Shown here in pieces: positions 33,715 through 44,784 of a stretch of 64,000 nt of DNA; position 1 is the stretch's first letter; every line of letters begins with the position of its first letter. The notes under the pieces are model-generated. The model searched no databases and was not told the DNA's origin. It saw nothing but the letters and a program-made list of their open reading frames with translations. The position numbers and the translations under genes are program-made. The DNA comes from Isosphaeraceae bacterium EP7. GTDB lineage: Bacteria > Planctomycetota > Planctomycetia > Isosphaerales > Isosphaeraceae. The stretch spans positions 3,855,174 through 3,919,173 of the forward strand of contig CP151667.1 of assembly GCA_038400315.1 (NCBI GenBank), read 5' to 3'.

Positions 33715-35482
33715 CGAGTTCGGCGACCTCCGCAGGGACGAGCTGATCGACACCGATCCTGTGGCAGAAATCGCCCAGGGCCTCGCCCGGCAGGTGCTCG
33801 GCCTTGAAGCGGGTCAGCACCGGTGTCAGCTCTGAGACGACCTGTCCGTAAGGGATGTAGTCGCGGAACTCGACGTTCAGGCGATCCCCTTCGGTCCGGC
33901 CGCCGAGGAAGATGGTGTAGGTGCCGGCGCCAGGCGTGCCGTCGGCATTTTTCACAGCCGAGCGGCCGACGAGGCCGATGTCCGAGTTATACGGCCGGGC
34001 GCAGCCGTTGGGGCAGCCGGTCATGCGGACGGTGAAGACCTCGTCCTGCAAGTCGAGCCGCTTCAGCTCCGCTTCCAGCTCGTCGATGAGCGCCGGCAGG
34101 GCACGCTCGGCCTCGGTGACGGCCAGTCCGCAGGTGGGCAGGGCGGGGCAGGCCATCGACCATCGACGGACGTTCGAGACGTCCTCGACCTTGGCGATGC
34201 CGTACTCTTCGAGCAGCGATTCGATCTCGGCCTTCTTCGAAGGCTCGACCTCGCTGAGGATGATCGACTGCTGGCAGGTCAGCCGCGCGGGGGTGCCGTA
34301 CTTCTGGAAGTAGGCCCGCAGGCCGCTGGCCAGCCGCAGGCTCCCGGCGTCCTTGATCCGGCCGTTCTCGACCGGGATGCCCAGGAACAGCTTGCCATCG
34401 CCTTGCTCGTGCCAGCCCAGGTGGTCGTCGACCTTGGTCACGACCACGTTCCTGGGGTCTTCCAGGGGGCGGCCGAGGTATTCCTCGACCTTGGCGCGGA
34501 AGGCGGGCAGGCCCAGATCGTAGATGATGTACTTCAGCCGCGCCCGCTTGCGGTCGGCGCGGTTGCCCAGGTCGCGGAAGACCTTGAGGATCGCCTCGCC
34601 GACCTTGAGCACGTCCTCGCGGGGGATGAAGCCGAGGTGGTGAGCCAGCGCGGGGAAGGTCTTGTCCGCGCTGGGGGTCGTCCCGAGGCCGCCGCCCGTC
34701 AGGACGTCGTAGCCGACGATCTTGCCGTCCTCGACGATGGCCAGGTAGCCGAGGTCATTGGCGTAGATGTCGGTGCAGTTGTCGTCGGGCAGGGCGAAGG
34801 CGACCTTGAACTTGCGGGGGAGGTAGGCGGCGCCGTAGAGCGGCTCGACGGAGTCGTCGCCGGCGGTGGCAATTTTCTTGGGGCCTTGCTCGGGCAGCAA
34901 CGGGTTCTTGATCGGCTCGCCGTCGAGCCAGAGGTCGACGTAGCTCGACGACCGGGGGGCGAAGTGGACGGCCAGGGCGTCGACGTCGGCCTGCATCTGG
35001 TCGCGGACGCCGTCGCGGATGGGGGCCGGGCAGCAGAGGACGTTGCGATTCACGTCGCCGCAGGCGGCCAGGGTCGAGAAGAGGGTCTCGTTGACGATCT
35101 TGATCGTCGAGGCGAGGTCGCGCTTCAGGACGCCGTGGAGCTGGAATTCCTGCCGTGTGGTGATGCGCAGGGTGCCGTTGCCGACGGTGCTCGCTAGCTC
35201 GTCGATCGCCAGGTACTGGGCGGCCGAATGGATCTTGCCGCCGGGGATCCGCACCCGGATCATCACCGAGTAGGCCTTGTCCAGCCCTTCTCTCTTGCGC
35301 TGGGTGCGCTGGTCGCGATCGTCCTGCTGGTAAGAACCGTGGAACTTGAGGATCGAGGTCGCATCCTCGGTGAACTGGGGCAGGCCGTTGCGGGCCTCCT
35401 GCTCCATGTGGACCCGGAGGTACTGGCTGGCGATCTTGATCGCCTCGACCTTTGTGGGCTTGCCACCCCGATTCGGATCCAT
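33710..35482 (-). CDS. cysI: Sulfite reductase, haemoprotein subunit (siroheme / 4Fe-4S)
   Basis: The ATG at 35482 is preceded by GGAGG and gives 590 residues. CysI features: KIASQYLRVHMEQEARNG, the substrate-binding RITTRQEFQLHGV, NRNVLCCPAP, and the cluster-ligand Cys pairs CPALPTCGLAVTEAE and TGCPNGCARPYNSDIGLVG that hold the 4Fe-4S centre bridged to siroheme. The enzyme reduces sulfite to sulfide for cysteine synthesis. The reductase partner (CysJ or ferredoxin) is not in the window. It stands alone on its strand. Confidence 0.95.
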   Translation of the reverse strand: MDPNRGGKPTKVEAIKIASQYLRVHMEQEARNGLPQFTEDATSILKFHGSYQQDDRDQRTQRKREGLDKAYSVMIRVRIPGGKIHSAAQYLAIDELASTVGNGTLRITTRQEFQLHGVLKRDLASTIKIVNETLFSTLAACGDVNRNVLCCPAPIRDGVRDQMQADVDALAVHFAPRSSSYVDLWLDGEPIKNPLLPEQGPKKIATAGDDSVEPLYGAAYLPRKFKVAFALPDDNCTDIYANDLGYLAIVEDGKIVGYDVLTGGGLGTTPSADKTFPALAHHLGFIPREDVLKVGEAILKVFRDLGNRADRKRARLKYIIYDLGLPAFRAKVEEYLGRPLEDPRNVVVTKVDDHLGWHEQGDGKLFLGIPVENGRIKDAGSLRLASGLRAYFQKYGTPARLTCQQSIILSEVEPSKKAEIESLLEEYGIAKVEDVSNVRRWSMACPALPTCGLAVTEAERALPALIDELEAELKRLDLQDEVFTVRMTGCPNGCARPYNSDIGLVGRSAVKNADGTPGAGTYTIFLGGRTEGDRLNVEFRDYIPYGQVVSELTPVLTRFKAEHLPGEALGDFCHRIGVDQLVPAEVAELA

Positions 35483-35672
35483 ACCGCAACCTCCGCCCGC
35501 CGCCCGCGTCATGCCGGCGCCGACCTGTTTGATGAGACCTGGAGCAACCTCGCTCGACGTTCGATTCTAGGGAAGCACCCCCCGCGATGCAACCGAACCC
35601 GACCTGTACGTCGACACCGCGGCCCCTCCCGAAGTTCACGCGAGACCCCGTTGATGGGCACAGGCCGCGCTC

Positions 35673-37154
<1,482 letters not shown>

Positions 37155-37194
37155 CCGGGGGGAGACTCCTTGCTTGGGGTGGCGGGCGTACGGT

Positions 37195-38181
37195 TCAGTC
37201 GACCAGCTTCCGCACCTGACGGGCATTGGCCAGGTAGACGAATGCGCCCACGATGCCGCCGCCGTACATCAGGACGCGGAAGGCCAGCATCGCGAGCGCC
37301 CCGTTGGGATGCTTGACGAGGTCGAAGAGGCGCTCGCTGACCTGCTCGCTCAGGCCGAGCGAGCCGAACGGCAGCGGCGCGGCGGTGGTGAACAGGGTCA
37401 GCGGCACCATCAGGAAGTGGTCTACCAGGCTGGGGACCCCCGCGGGGAAGAGGGTCCGGCCCATCAGGTAGAAGGCGGTGACGTTCAGCGAGTGATTGCC
37501 CATCGACATCACGATGGCGGCGCCCACGACGCCGAGCCGCCCCCTGTAGGCGGCCGCCATCTCCTTCAGCTCATTGAAGACGACGGAGAACTTGCCCTCG
37601 CGCTTGCCCGCGTTGGGGAAGAACCTGGTGACCAACTGGCCGAAGATGACGACCAGGCCGACGAACCCTGCACCGACGGCGCACCAGGCCAACACGATGA
37701 GGCGCTTGACCTCGGGGCCGGTCCCCGGGCGGTTCCAGGCGAAGGCGCCCGCGATCGCGGCCAGCAGGAACAGGCCGAGCAGGCCGACGATCCGGTCGAC
37801 GATCATCGACGAGATGGCCAGGGTCTTGCGGGACTGCTCCCGGCTGAGATAGGCCGCCTTGACGAGGTCTCCGCCGACGGCGCCGGGGATGACCAGGTTG
37901 AAGACGTTACCGATGAAGCCCAGGCGAAGGGCATCGCGGAACGGGAACGGCAGGCCGAGCGCCCGCACGAGGGTCCACCAGCGGTAGAAGGTCCAGACCA
38001 GGCCGAGCATGTAGATGCCGAAGGCCACCGCGATGGGCCCCGGATCGAGCGGCCTGTTCAGGACCTTGCGCAGCTCAACGCGGTTGCCGTAGAGTGTCCA
38101 GGCCAGCAGGGCGAACGCGACGAGCGCCAGGGCGACGTTCACCGCGGTGCTGCGGCGGGCGGGGCGGGCGACTTGCGACAT
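37195..38181 (-). CDS. Lysylphosphatidylglycerol synthase-type flippase-like membrane protein (UPF0104)
   Basis: The ATG at 38181 (MSQVARPARRST) gives 328 residues with about 8 hydrophobic segments. The blocks FYRWWTLVRALGLPFPFRDA, IGNVFNLVIPGAVGGDLVKA and SLGLSEQVSERLF match the membrane domain family shared with MprF, where it moves aminoacyl-lipids, and with glycan-lipid proteins of unknown role. Neither a soluble synthase domain nor a nearby lipid enzyme is present. Upstream hisB and downstream permease genes are 49 and 40 bases away. Confidence 0.85.
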   Translation of the reverse strand: MSQVARPARRSTAVNVALALVAFALLAWTLYGNRVELRKVLNRPLDPGPIAVAFGIYMLGLVWTFYRWWTLVRALGLPFPFRDALRLGFIGNVFNLVIPGAVGGDLVKAAYLSREQSRKTLAISSMIVDRIVGLLGLFLLAAIAGAFAWNRPGTGPEVKRLIVLAWCAVGAGFVGLVVIFGQLVTRFFPNAGKREGKFSVVFNELKEMAAAYRGRLGVVGAAIVMSMGNHSLNVTAFYLMGRTLFPAGVPSLVDHFLMVPLTLFTTAAPLPFGSLGLSEQVSERLFDLVKHPNGALAMLAFRVLMYGGGIVGAFVYLANARQVRKLVD

Positions 38182-38230
38182 GCGGGGTGGACTCGCGGGG
38201 GAATGAAGACGGCGTCCCTTGCCCTCGGGC

Positions 38231-38821
38231 TCAGAGGGAGCCTTTGGTGGAGGGGACGCCCTGGCCGCGCGGGTCGATCTCGGAGGCGGCACGCAGGGCC
38301 TTGGCGAGACCTTTGAAGATGGCCTCGCTGATGTGATGGGTGTTGCGGCCGTAATGCAGCAGGACGTGGAGATTCATCCGCCCCTGAGTCGCGAACGCCT
38401 GCCAGAAGTCGGCGACAAGCTCGCTGTCGAATGTGCCGATCTTGGGAGAGGGCATCGGCGCGTCCCAGGCCCAGTAGGGACGGCCTCCGAGGTCGACCGC
38501 ACAGGTGACCAGTGTCTCGTCCATCGGCAGGACGCAGTGGCCGTAGCGGCGGATCGACTCCTTGGTCCCGAGCGCCTTGTCGAAGGCCTGGCCCAGGCAG
38601 ATGCCGATGTCTTCGGTCGTGTGGTGGTCGTCGATCTGCACGTCGCCGTTGCATGCGACGGTGAGGTCGAACAGGCCATGGCGGGCGAACAGTTCCAGCA
38701 TATGGTCGAGGAAGCCTACGCCGGACTTCACCTCCGAGCGGCCGGAGCCGTCGAGGTCGAGCGTCAGGCGGATATCGGTCTCGCGGGTGGCGCGGAGGAT
38801 CTCTGATGTGCGGCTGGCCAC
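38231..38821 (-). CDS. hisB: Imidazoleglycerol-phosphate dehydratase
   Basis: The 196-residue protein carries the metal-binding motif [16 protein letters not shown] and its C-terminal duplicate [18 protein letters not shown], as well as [16 protein letters not shown]. It performs the dehydration of imidazole glycerol phosphate in histidine biosynthesis with two Mn ions. It is the monofunctional form (no histidinol-phosphatase domain). It begins a short run with two membrane protein genes rather than with other his genes. Confidence 0.97.
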   Translation of the reverse strand: MASRTSEILRATRETDIRLTLDLDGSGRSEVKSGVGFLDHMLELFARHGLFDLTVACNGDVQIDDHHTTEDIGICLGQAFDKALGTKESIRRYGHCVLPMDETLVTCAVDLGGRPYWAWDAPMPSPKIGTFDSELVADFWQAFATQGRMNLHVLLHYGRNTHHISEAIFKGLAKALRAASEIDPRGQGVPSTKGSL

Positions 38822-39384
38822 GGCATCGGGCTCGGAAGGTCGTCTGGGCTCGTCGGGATTGGCCGGAACGCGAGTGGGGCCGCGAGCCCCGGCGGCGTCC
38901 CGGCCGCAAGGCTATCAGATCGGCCAATCTGTTGCATCAGGGGCAAGCCCGAACCGCACGGTTCTTCTGAGCCGACCCACAGAGGCAGGCGGAATGCCGG
39001 CCTGCCTCCTTGAGCCCGCCCATGCCTCTATGTTTCAGTGGAGAAGTTCACCGTTTTCGCATGTTCAATCAGGCTGCATCGCGAGCGATTCTTGCCAGGC
39101 TAGGCGGTCGCAAGATTCGAGTCGAGCGACTGGGCTGCTTAAAGAAGACTGGCAAGAATTAGGGTTGTCGGAACGTGCGTCACCCGCGTGATCATTTTCC
39201 GGATGAGTTCGCTCTGGGAGATGGAGGTGCAGGGTGGCAAAGGACCTCAGGGTGAGGGGCAGGCCTCCCAGCTTGACGGGCACTCAACGTTTGCTACGCT
39301 GAGATCGACGATTTGCCGGACCGGCCGGTTCGCAACCCCCGGTGCGGCCAGGTCTACGGCAGCGGAACAAGAAGGCAGGCTGCG
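38822..39384. other. 563-base gene-less region with a potential RNA structure
   Basis: No credible gene is present. An inverted repeat of 11-bp arms (39088-39098, ATTCTTGCCAG; 39149-39159, complement) encloses a smaller stem (GTCGC / GCGAC at about 39108-39130). This might be a structured leader or small RNA. The region should also hold the promoters of hisB and of the TPR gene. Confidence 0.45.
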
Positions 39385-40782
39385 ATGTCCTCGGAGCACG
39401 ATCTCGATCAGAAGAAGATCCGGGCGCAGTCCCTCTTCGCCTACGGCAACGACGCCGCGATGAAGGGGAATCTCGATTACGCGATCGACATGTATCGCAA
39501 TGCCTGCAAGCTCGTGCCCGATGAGCTGATCTTCCGCCAGGCCTTGCGCGGGGTCGAGCGGCGGAAATATTCCAACGAGCCGAAGAATGTCGGCCGGATG
39601 GTGGGCGCCAAAATCCAGCCGATCCGCTTGAAGATCAAGGCGGCGAGGGCCAAGAGCCATTGGGGTTCGATGCTGGAGGCCTGCGAGGAGGTCTTCGTCC
39701 AGAGCCCCTGGGATATCTCCACCACGCGCGACGCGGCCGAGGCCGCCGAGGAACTGGGGTTCCTCAGGACCGCCCAGTGGCTCTTCGAGTCGGTGCAGGC
39801 GCAGGTCGAGAAGGACGCCGGCTTCTTCCGCGCCGCGGCGGCCATCCACCAGAAGAACGAAGACTGGCAGAAGGCGATCTTCTGCTGGGAACGAGTCAAG
39901 CAGATCGACCCGACCGACGAGACGGCCAACCGCCAGGTCAACTCCCTGTCGGCCAGCGCCACCATCAAGAGGTCGGGCCTGGGAGAGGCGATCAAGAAGC
40001 GCGAAGACGAGGGAGCGTCCATCGGTCCCGACCAGGCCGAGCTCGACGAGTTGAAGAAGCCGAAGACAACGCCCGAGGATCGCTACCTGGCCGAGATCCG
40101 CGAGGATCCCACGCGAGTCGGCCCGTATCTCCACCTGGCCGAGCACTACAAGAGCAAGGACCTGCTCGACGAGGCGGAGAAGATCCTCTCGCAGGGCCTG
40201 AAGGCGGCCCCGACCGACGAATTCTTGCGCGGGGCGCACGCCGAAGTGCAGCTGACGCGGCTGCGAAGGGCCGTCGAGGGATGGGCCCGGCGGGTCAGGA
40301 AGCTGCCGGATGATGCCGAGGCGAAGGCAAAGCACCTGCAACTCTCGCAGATGCTCAACGAATACGAGCGGAAGGACCTGAAGCGTCGGATCGTCGCCAG
40401 GCCCGATGACATGAACCTCCAGTTCCAGATGGGCCAGCTCCTCGCCAGGGTCGGCCGGCACGATGACGCGATCGCCGCGTTCCAGCAGGCACGCAACACA
40501 CCCAACCTGAAGGTGCAGGCCCTTTACGCGATGGGCCAGTCGTTCGAGGCCAATGGCGCCTCGAAGTTAGCCGAACGCACCTATCAGGAGGCGATCAAGG
40601 CCGCCGAGCCCGGCGACCGGACGACGCTCAACGCGCTGCACTACCGGCTGGGGCGGGTCGCGGAGTCCAATGGTCATCTGGAGATGGCCGAAGAGCATTA
40701 TAACGAGGTCGCTGCCAGCGATTACACGTATCTGGACGTGGCAACGAGACTCAAGAACTTGAACCAGAAGCCCTCTCTGTGA
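39385..40782 (+). CDS. Tetratricopeptide-repeat protein
   Basis: The ATG at 39385 (MSSEHDLDQKKIRAQS) gives 465 residues after a GAAGG-like ribosome site; a longer frame back to 39313 lacks support. The protein is almost all helical with TPR units: AYGNDAAMKGNLDYAIDMYRNA, AAAIHQKNEDWQKAIFCWERV, PYLHLAEHYKSKDLLDEAEKIL, GQLLARVGRHDDAIAAFQQA and LHYRLGRVAESNGHLEMAEEHY. A charged linker (ATIKRSGLGEAIKKRED) lies in the middle. No signal peptide is visible. It is a likely protein-protein interaction scaffold of unknown partner. rpsT follows 170 bases later. Confidence 0.85.
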   Translation: MSSEHDLDQKKIRAQSLFAYGNDAAMKGNLDYAIDMYRNACKLVPDELIFRQALRGVERRKYSNEPKNVGRMVGAKIQPIRLKIKAARAKSHWGSMLEACEEVFVQSPWDISTTRDAAEAAEELGFLRTAQWLFESVQAQVEKDAGFFRAAAAIHQKNEDWQKAIFCWERVKQIDPTDETANRQVNSLSASATIKRSGLGEAIKKREDEGASIGPDQAELDELKKPKTTPEDRYLAEIREDPTRVGPYLHLAEHYKSKDLLDEAEKILSQGLKAAPTDEFLRGAHAEVQLTRLRRAVEGWARRVRKLPDDAEAKAKHLQLSQMLNEYERKDLKRRIVARPDDMNLQFQMGQLLARVGRHDDAIAAFQQARNTPNLKVQALYAMGQSFEANGASKLAERTYQEAIKAAEPGDRTTLNALHYRLGRVAESNGHLEMAEEHYNEVAASDYTYLDVATRLKNLNQKPSL

Positions 40783-40954
40783 TATCCTGTCCGGTTCTTC
40801 GCCCCGTCGTCGTGCCGTCGGTTGCTGCCCGATGTCACGCCGGGGTGTTGCCATTGCCCCAAGCGTCGGGGCCGGGTCTCGCCGGACCCATCCCATCCCG
40901 AACGATCGCGGGACGCCCTGGCCGGCGTCCTGCCCCGGAGAGTGCTGACCAGCC

Positions 40955-41233
40955 ATGCCGAATACCCCGTCCGCGATCAAGAGCCTGAAGCAGAGCCAGA
41001 AGCGTCGTCTGCATAACCGGATCACGAAGAAGGTGATCAAGACCCTGTCGAAGCGCACCTTCGCCAGCCTGGTCGCCAAGGATTTCGACAAGGCCCAGGT
41101 CGACTTCCGCGCGGCCACCGCCAAGATCGACAAGGCCGGCGTCCGCCGCGTCTTGCACCCGAACACCGCAGCCCGCCGCAAGAGCAAGCTTGCCCGCGAC
41201 TACGCGGCCGCCCTGGCCAAGGCCAAGGCCTGA
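40955..41233 (+). CDS. rpsT: 30S ribosomal protein S20
   Basis: The 92-residue basic protein (MPNTPSAIKSLKQSQKRR...) shows the S20 pattern: KR-rich three-helix bundle, LHNRITKKVIKT, the helix AQVDFRAATAKIDKAGVRRVLH, and the closing block HPNTAARRKSKLARD. It binds 16S rRNA early in assembly of the small subunit. A GC-rich hairpin lies after it. Confidence 0.97.
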   Translation: MPNTPSAIKSLKQSQKRRLHNRITKKVIKTLSKRTFASLVAKDFDKAQVDFRAATAKIDKAGVRRVLHPNTAARRKSKLARDYAAALAKAKA

Positions 41234-41275
41234 GCCGCGGAGAATCGCCCCTTGCGGCGATGAAATCCTAGCCTT

Positions 41276-41302
41276 CCGGCCCGCGGCCTCGTCGCGGGCC
41301 GG
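41276..41302. terminator. Terminator between rpsT and the convergent glycosylase gene
   Basis: A perfect 10-bp stem (CCGGCCCGCG, 41276-41285, with 41293-41302) and a 7-base loop. Confidence 0.7.
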
Positions 41303-41332
41303 GCGAGCTAGTTGGTCCTGCTCAATCCCGGC

Positions 41333-42010
41333 TTATTCCTCGCCCTCGGACCCGCACGGCCCGCCCTCGGGCAGGAACCGGCTCAGGGGACAGGGAACAC
41401 AATTCGGCCTGCCAGCCCGGCAGAACTCGCGGCCGATGCGATCTAGCGTGATGCTCAGCCGGATCAGCTCGGCGGGGTCGTCGGTTCGCATGAGCGTCGA
41501 GCGAGCTTCTTCGTAATCGGCCGACTCGTCGATCCAGCCGTGGCGGACGAGGATCCTGTACGAAGCGCGGTCGACGGGATAGGTCGCCAGCCCAAGGGCG
41601 TGCAAGGCGATGGCGTCGGCCGTGTTGGGGCCAATTCCCGCGATGGCGGCGAGTTCCTCGCGGACTGACTCGGCCGAGCGGGCGGAGGCGAGCCAATCCT
41701 CGTCGACCGATTGCTTGTCCAGGAGCCAGGCGGCGAGCCGCTTCAGGACGGCGCGAAGCTTGGCGAACGGCTTGATCCCGGCGACTCGGAGGATTTCCTC
41801 GATTTCCTCGTCGTCGGCTTCGGAAAAGGCCACGAGGTCGTCCAGCCCTCGGTCAGCCCATCCGGCCAGGATCGACCGAACGGTCACGGCCTTGAGGGTC
41901 CGACCCAGGATGATGGCCGCGGCGGCCATGAACGGGGAATCGCCGCCCAGCGCGAGGGTTCGCGGGGCAAGCTCGACCAGAGTTGGGTAGGCTTCGGCGA
42001 AGCTTGGCAT
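41333..42010 (-). CDS. Endonuclease III-like (HhH-GPD) DNA glycosylase lacking the catalytic Lys
   Basis: The 225-residue protein has a helix-hairpin-helix AIAGIGPNTADAIALHALG followed by PVDRASYRIL with the conserved catalytic Asp. In E. coli Nth the hairpin is GVGRKTA, whose Lys forms the Schiff base for lyase action; here Asn occupies that position, so only glycosylase activity is expected, as in MagIII-type 3-methyladenine glycosylases. Four Cys near the C-terminus (CRAGRPNCVPC and a Cys 11 residues later) could bind a 4Fe-4S cluster, but the last spacing is longer than the standard Cys-X5-Cys. A base-excision repair role is inferred. Confidence 0.8.
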   Translation of the reverse strand: MPSFAEAYPTLVELAPRTLALGGDSPFMAAAAIILGRTLKAVTVRSILAGWADRGLDDLVAFSEADDEEIEEILRVAGIKPFAKLRAVLKRLAAWLLDKQSVDEDWLASARSAESVREELAAIAGIGPNTADAIALHALGLATYPVDRASYRILVRHGWIDESADYEEARSTLMRTDDPAELIRLSITLDRIGREFCRAGRPNCVPCPLSRFLPEGGPCGSEGEE

Positions 42011-42120
42011 GCGACGGCTCGTGTTCGCAGTCGGCCAGGTCGTCGTCTCTGGGAGTATTGCCCCCTCGCCCGATCGCCGTGGGATCAGATCAGGTCGAGG
42101 GGGCTGCGTCGCAATCCGGC

Positions 42121-43260
42121 TCAGCGGGGAGCGGCGGGCGTGGCAGGGGCCGGCGAGAATGGCTTTGCGAGCGGGAAGCCGGCGGCCCCTTCGGTGGTCT
42201 TGGGAAGTTCGAGGCCTTCGTTCAGCAGCGGGGCGCCCTTGGCCGCCTCCTGCTTCGCCTGCTCGGCCTGGGCCCGGATCATCTCGTCGAGGCGTCCGAC
42301 CAACTCCTGGGTCGAGTCAGCGACAGGTGTTCCCGGGAGTGCCTGGAAGGCAAAGTTGTCGGGGGGCAGCTCGGGGTTGAACTTGACGTTGGAGTAGACC
42401 AGCTCGATCTTGCTGGGCGTGACCTTCAGCGGCTTGGCCTGCTTGCCGATCACGCGGCCATTCTGGTCGCGTGGGCTATTGTCCGCGGGCGAGGCGAGGA
42501 CCGAAGGGACCTGGCCGATCAGTTCGAGCTGGTAGGGCCAGCCGTCTTCCTTGCCAACCCAGACGGTGACGATGCTGGGGATATAGGCGGGCAGGGGGAT
42601 CGACGGCGGCAAGGGCTGGCCGTTCGCGGTCGTCAGTCCGTCGCGGCTGATCCAGGTCCCTCGGAAGATGTAGACCGGCTTGCCGTCGAGGGTCGCTTCT
42701 TCCTTCTGGTCGAAGCGGACGACTTTGCGCAGGCCCGAAAGCAAGGTGTCGGGCCCGGTGAAGCCGAGCGAACCGATGATCTGGTCGCGGAGCTTGGGGT
42801 CCACGCCCGGTGTGTTGAGCTTCTGGAAGATGGGGATGATGTCGAGCTTGCTGTAGCTCTGACTCTCGAGGACCTGGCGGAAATCCCAGAGCGTCTTGCC
42901 GTCGCAGACCTGGAGCAAGGTTCCCGTGGAGTTGCCCAGGCCGCTGACGGAAAGTTTCATGTAGAGTCGGTTGTCGACGTCCTTGAGATACTTGCCGTTC
43001 AGCATGAACTTCTGGCCAAGCATCTGGACCGACTGGCGGATATCCGCGGAGACGCTCTTCAGCCCTACAATCTTGAGGATTGCGGCGTCGATGAGTGCCT
43101 CCGCCTCGGTCGGCGGGGCGACGATGGCAGCAGATCCGGGCTCAACGGCCGCCGCGGGGGCGGGGGTCTGGGCGGGATCGGCGGGGGTCGCCTGGGCCTG
43201 GACGAGCACCGGCCAGAGACCGACGAAGGCCAGGGTCAGGATGGTCCGGTTCGTGGGCAT
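42121..43260 (-). CDS. LolA-like exported protein
   Basis: The ATG at 43260 (MPTNRTILTLAFVGLW) gives 379 residues with a signal peptide ending LVQAQA. After a Pro/Ala stretch, residues about 60-260 have the pattern of LolA-like proteins: VSADIRQSVQMLGQKFMLNGKYLKD, RLYMKLSVSG, LLQVCDGKTLWDFRQV, SYSKLDIIP. These are unclosed beta barrels that bind lipids or lipoproteins in the periplasm. The C-terminal Gln/Ala-rich part is probably disordered. The gene is divergent from the first of two paralogous exported proteins. A role in envelope biogenesis is inferred from the fold only. Confidence 0.7.
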   Translation of the reverse strand: MPTNRTILTLAFVGLWPVLVQAQATPADPAQTPAPAAAVEPGSAAIVAPPTEAEALIDAAILKIVGLKSVSADIRQSVQMLGQKFMLNGKYLKDVDNRLYMKLSVSGLGNSTGTLLQVCDGKTLWDFRQVLESQSYSKLDIIPIFQKLNTPGVDPKLRDQIIGSLGFTGPDTLLSGLRKVVRFDQKEEATLDGKPVYIFRGTWISRDGLTTANGQPLPPSIPLPAYIPSIVTVWVGKEDGWPYQLELIGQVPSVLASPADNSPRDQNGRVIGKQAKPLKVTPSKIELVYSNVKFNPELPPDNFAFQALPGTPVADSTQELVGRLDEMIRAQAEQAKQEAAKGAPLLNEGLELPKTTEGAAGFPLAKPFSPAPATPAAPR

Positions 43261-43538
43261 AGTGGGGTGACGCCGCATAGACTCAAGGAACGGGTGGGAA
43301 CGCCCGATCTTATCGCTAGACGTCGCGACGGACAACCCCGGCCGAGCGATCCGACCGGGCTAGGTCGCCGCGAAAGCCGGCCGGGATGGAGCCTGCAAAT
43401 GGCCCCGTCCTGGGCGACGCATCGTTCGAGACCAGGATGGCGAATCTCCCCGTGGACCGAGGCCCGTGGTGGGGGCGGATGAGCACTCATCCGCACCACC
43501 GCACGAAGGCCGAAGTCGCGGGGTCGGGAGGAGTTCCG

Positions 43539-44576
43539 ATGCAGATGATCGGTGTGTTGCTCCTGGCGGCGGCCACCGCCGGTGCCGGGTTTGGAAAACC
43601 CGGTGTTGGCGGCAAGAAGCTGCTGCGTCACCACGCGGTGGTGAGCGGCGAAGCCCCTCCGGGCGGGCCGATCCAGCCCCCCATGGGTGGTGGCGGTCCT
43701 GGTGGCCCCGGGCAGGCCGGCCGGCGGTTCCCCAGCGTCCGCAGCCAGATTTATTTCCTCGATCCCGATGGGATGAAGATCGGCTGGCAGACCTCGGGCG
43801 GCCCCAATGGCGAGAAGGCCTACCTTCCCGCACAGCTGGAAGTGCCCGCTCGCTATAACTTCATGCAGGGATTCATTTACCGCCTGAAGATCACCGACAT
43901 CCCCAACCGCCCGAACACGGCGCTCTACCCGACGCTGGAGGTCGCACCCTCGACCCCCGCGACCGACGCCTACCTGACGCACAACCCGATCCCGGTCCAG
44001 TTCACGGCCGAGGACTTCGAGCAGGTGGTCGACGGCGGAAACTTCGTCACCAAGGTCATCTACCTGCCGGATCCCAAGTACCAAGAGCTGGCGATCGCCG
44101 GCGTCGAGACCCTGGTCTCCACGCGGCTCGAGCCGGGCGTCGATCCCATCCTCGAGGCGGACAAGCGGGGGACCATCCTCCTGATCGTCCGGCTCGGCCA
44201 GATCGACCTTGAGATGCAGCAGGGCGGGGCCCCGATCATCGGCGGTCCGGTCAACTCGGCCCCCGGCATCGTGAGCACTCCCGGCACGCTCCCCCCCGGC
44301 GTCATCTCCAGCACTCCGATCGAGAGTGCCCCGGTGAGCCCGGCCTCGCCGATCGAGTCGTCGGTCCCGGCCGACGCCCCGGCTCCTGCTCCGGCCCCGG
44401 CTTCACCCGAAGCGGCGACCCTGCCGCCGGTGCCGTCGGCCCCTTCGCCCTCGATCCCCGAGGTCGAAGCCCCCGCCGTCGCCCCCGCGCCGACTCCCGA
44501 GTCGGAGGCGTTCCTGGCCCCGCCGTCGGCCCCGGCTCTCGCCGAGGTCCCGGTGCCCGTTCCCGCCCCGAACTGA
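43539..44576 (+). CDS. Exported protein, paralogue of the DUF11 protein downstream
   Basis: The ATG at 43539 ([15 protein letters not shown]) is preceded by GGGAGG and gives 345 residues with a short signal peptide. A Gly/Pro-rich stretch follows, then a beta-rich domain of about 130 residues: [50 protein letters not shown] and [11 protein letters not shown]. The same domain is present in the next gene (YRLKLTNLPNRPGAEIYPVIEVV, VTHVIYLEEP). The last 100 residues are Pro/Ala/Ser/Thr-rich and probably extracytoplasmic linker. No known family was recognised. Confidence 0.75.
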   Translation: MQMIGVLLLAAATAGAGFGKPGVGGKKLLRHHAVVSGEAPPGGPIQPPMGGGGPGGPGQAGRRFPSVRSQIYFLDPDGMKIGWQTSGGPNGEKAYLPAQLEVPARYNFMQGFIYRLKITDIPNRPNTALYPTLEVAPSTPATDAYLTHNPIPVQFTAEDFEQVVDGGNFVTKVIYLPDPKYQELAIAGVETLVSTRLEPGVDPILEADKRGTILLIVRLGQIDLEMQQGGAPIIGGPVNSAPGIVSTPGTLPPGVISSTPIESAPVSPASPIESSVPADAPAPAPAPASPEAATLPPVPSAPSPSIPEVEAPAVAPAPTPESEAFLAPPSAPALAEVPVPVPAPN

Positions 44577-44626
44577 TCGTTTGATCCGAGCGGGCCGGTC
44601 TTCAGGTCCGCACGCCGGTCACGGCT

Positions 44627-44670
44627 CGACCCCGGCGGGACGCGCCACCAGTGGCGCCCCGCCGGGGTCG
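44627..44670 (+). terminator. Hairpin after the first paralogue
   Basis: A 13-bp outer stem (CGACCCCGGCGGG with its complement at 44658-44670) continues, after a 2-base bulge, into a 7-bp inner stem (GCGCCAC / GTGGCGC). Confidence 0.65.
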
Positions 44671-44784
44671 TCGCGCGACACGCCGGCGAGCCCGATTGTC
44701 GCCAACGTGTCCGCGCGGTCGACGTTGCCAAGCGAGTCTTAAGGGGCGCCGCCACACTGAGGCGGGCCCGACGGGGACGAAGCC

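Noticed and set aside
34403-35197. 264-codon rightward frame opposite cysI
   Set aside because: It is antisense to the siroheme/Fe-S ligand region of a clear CysI.
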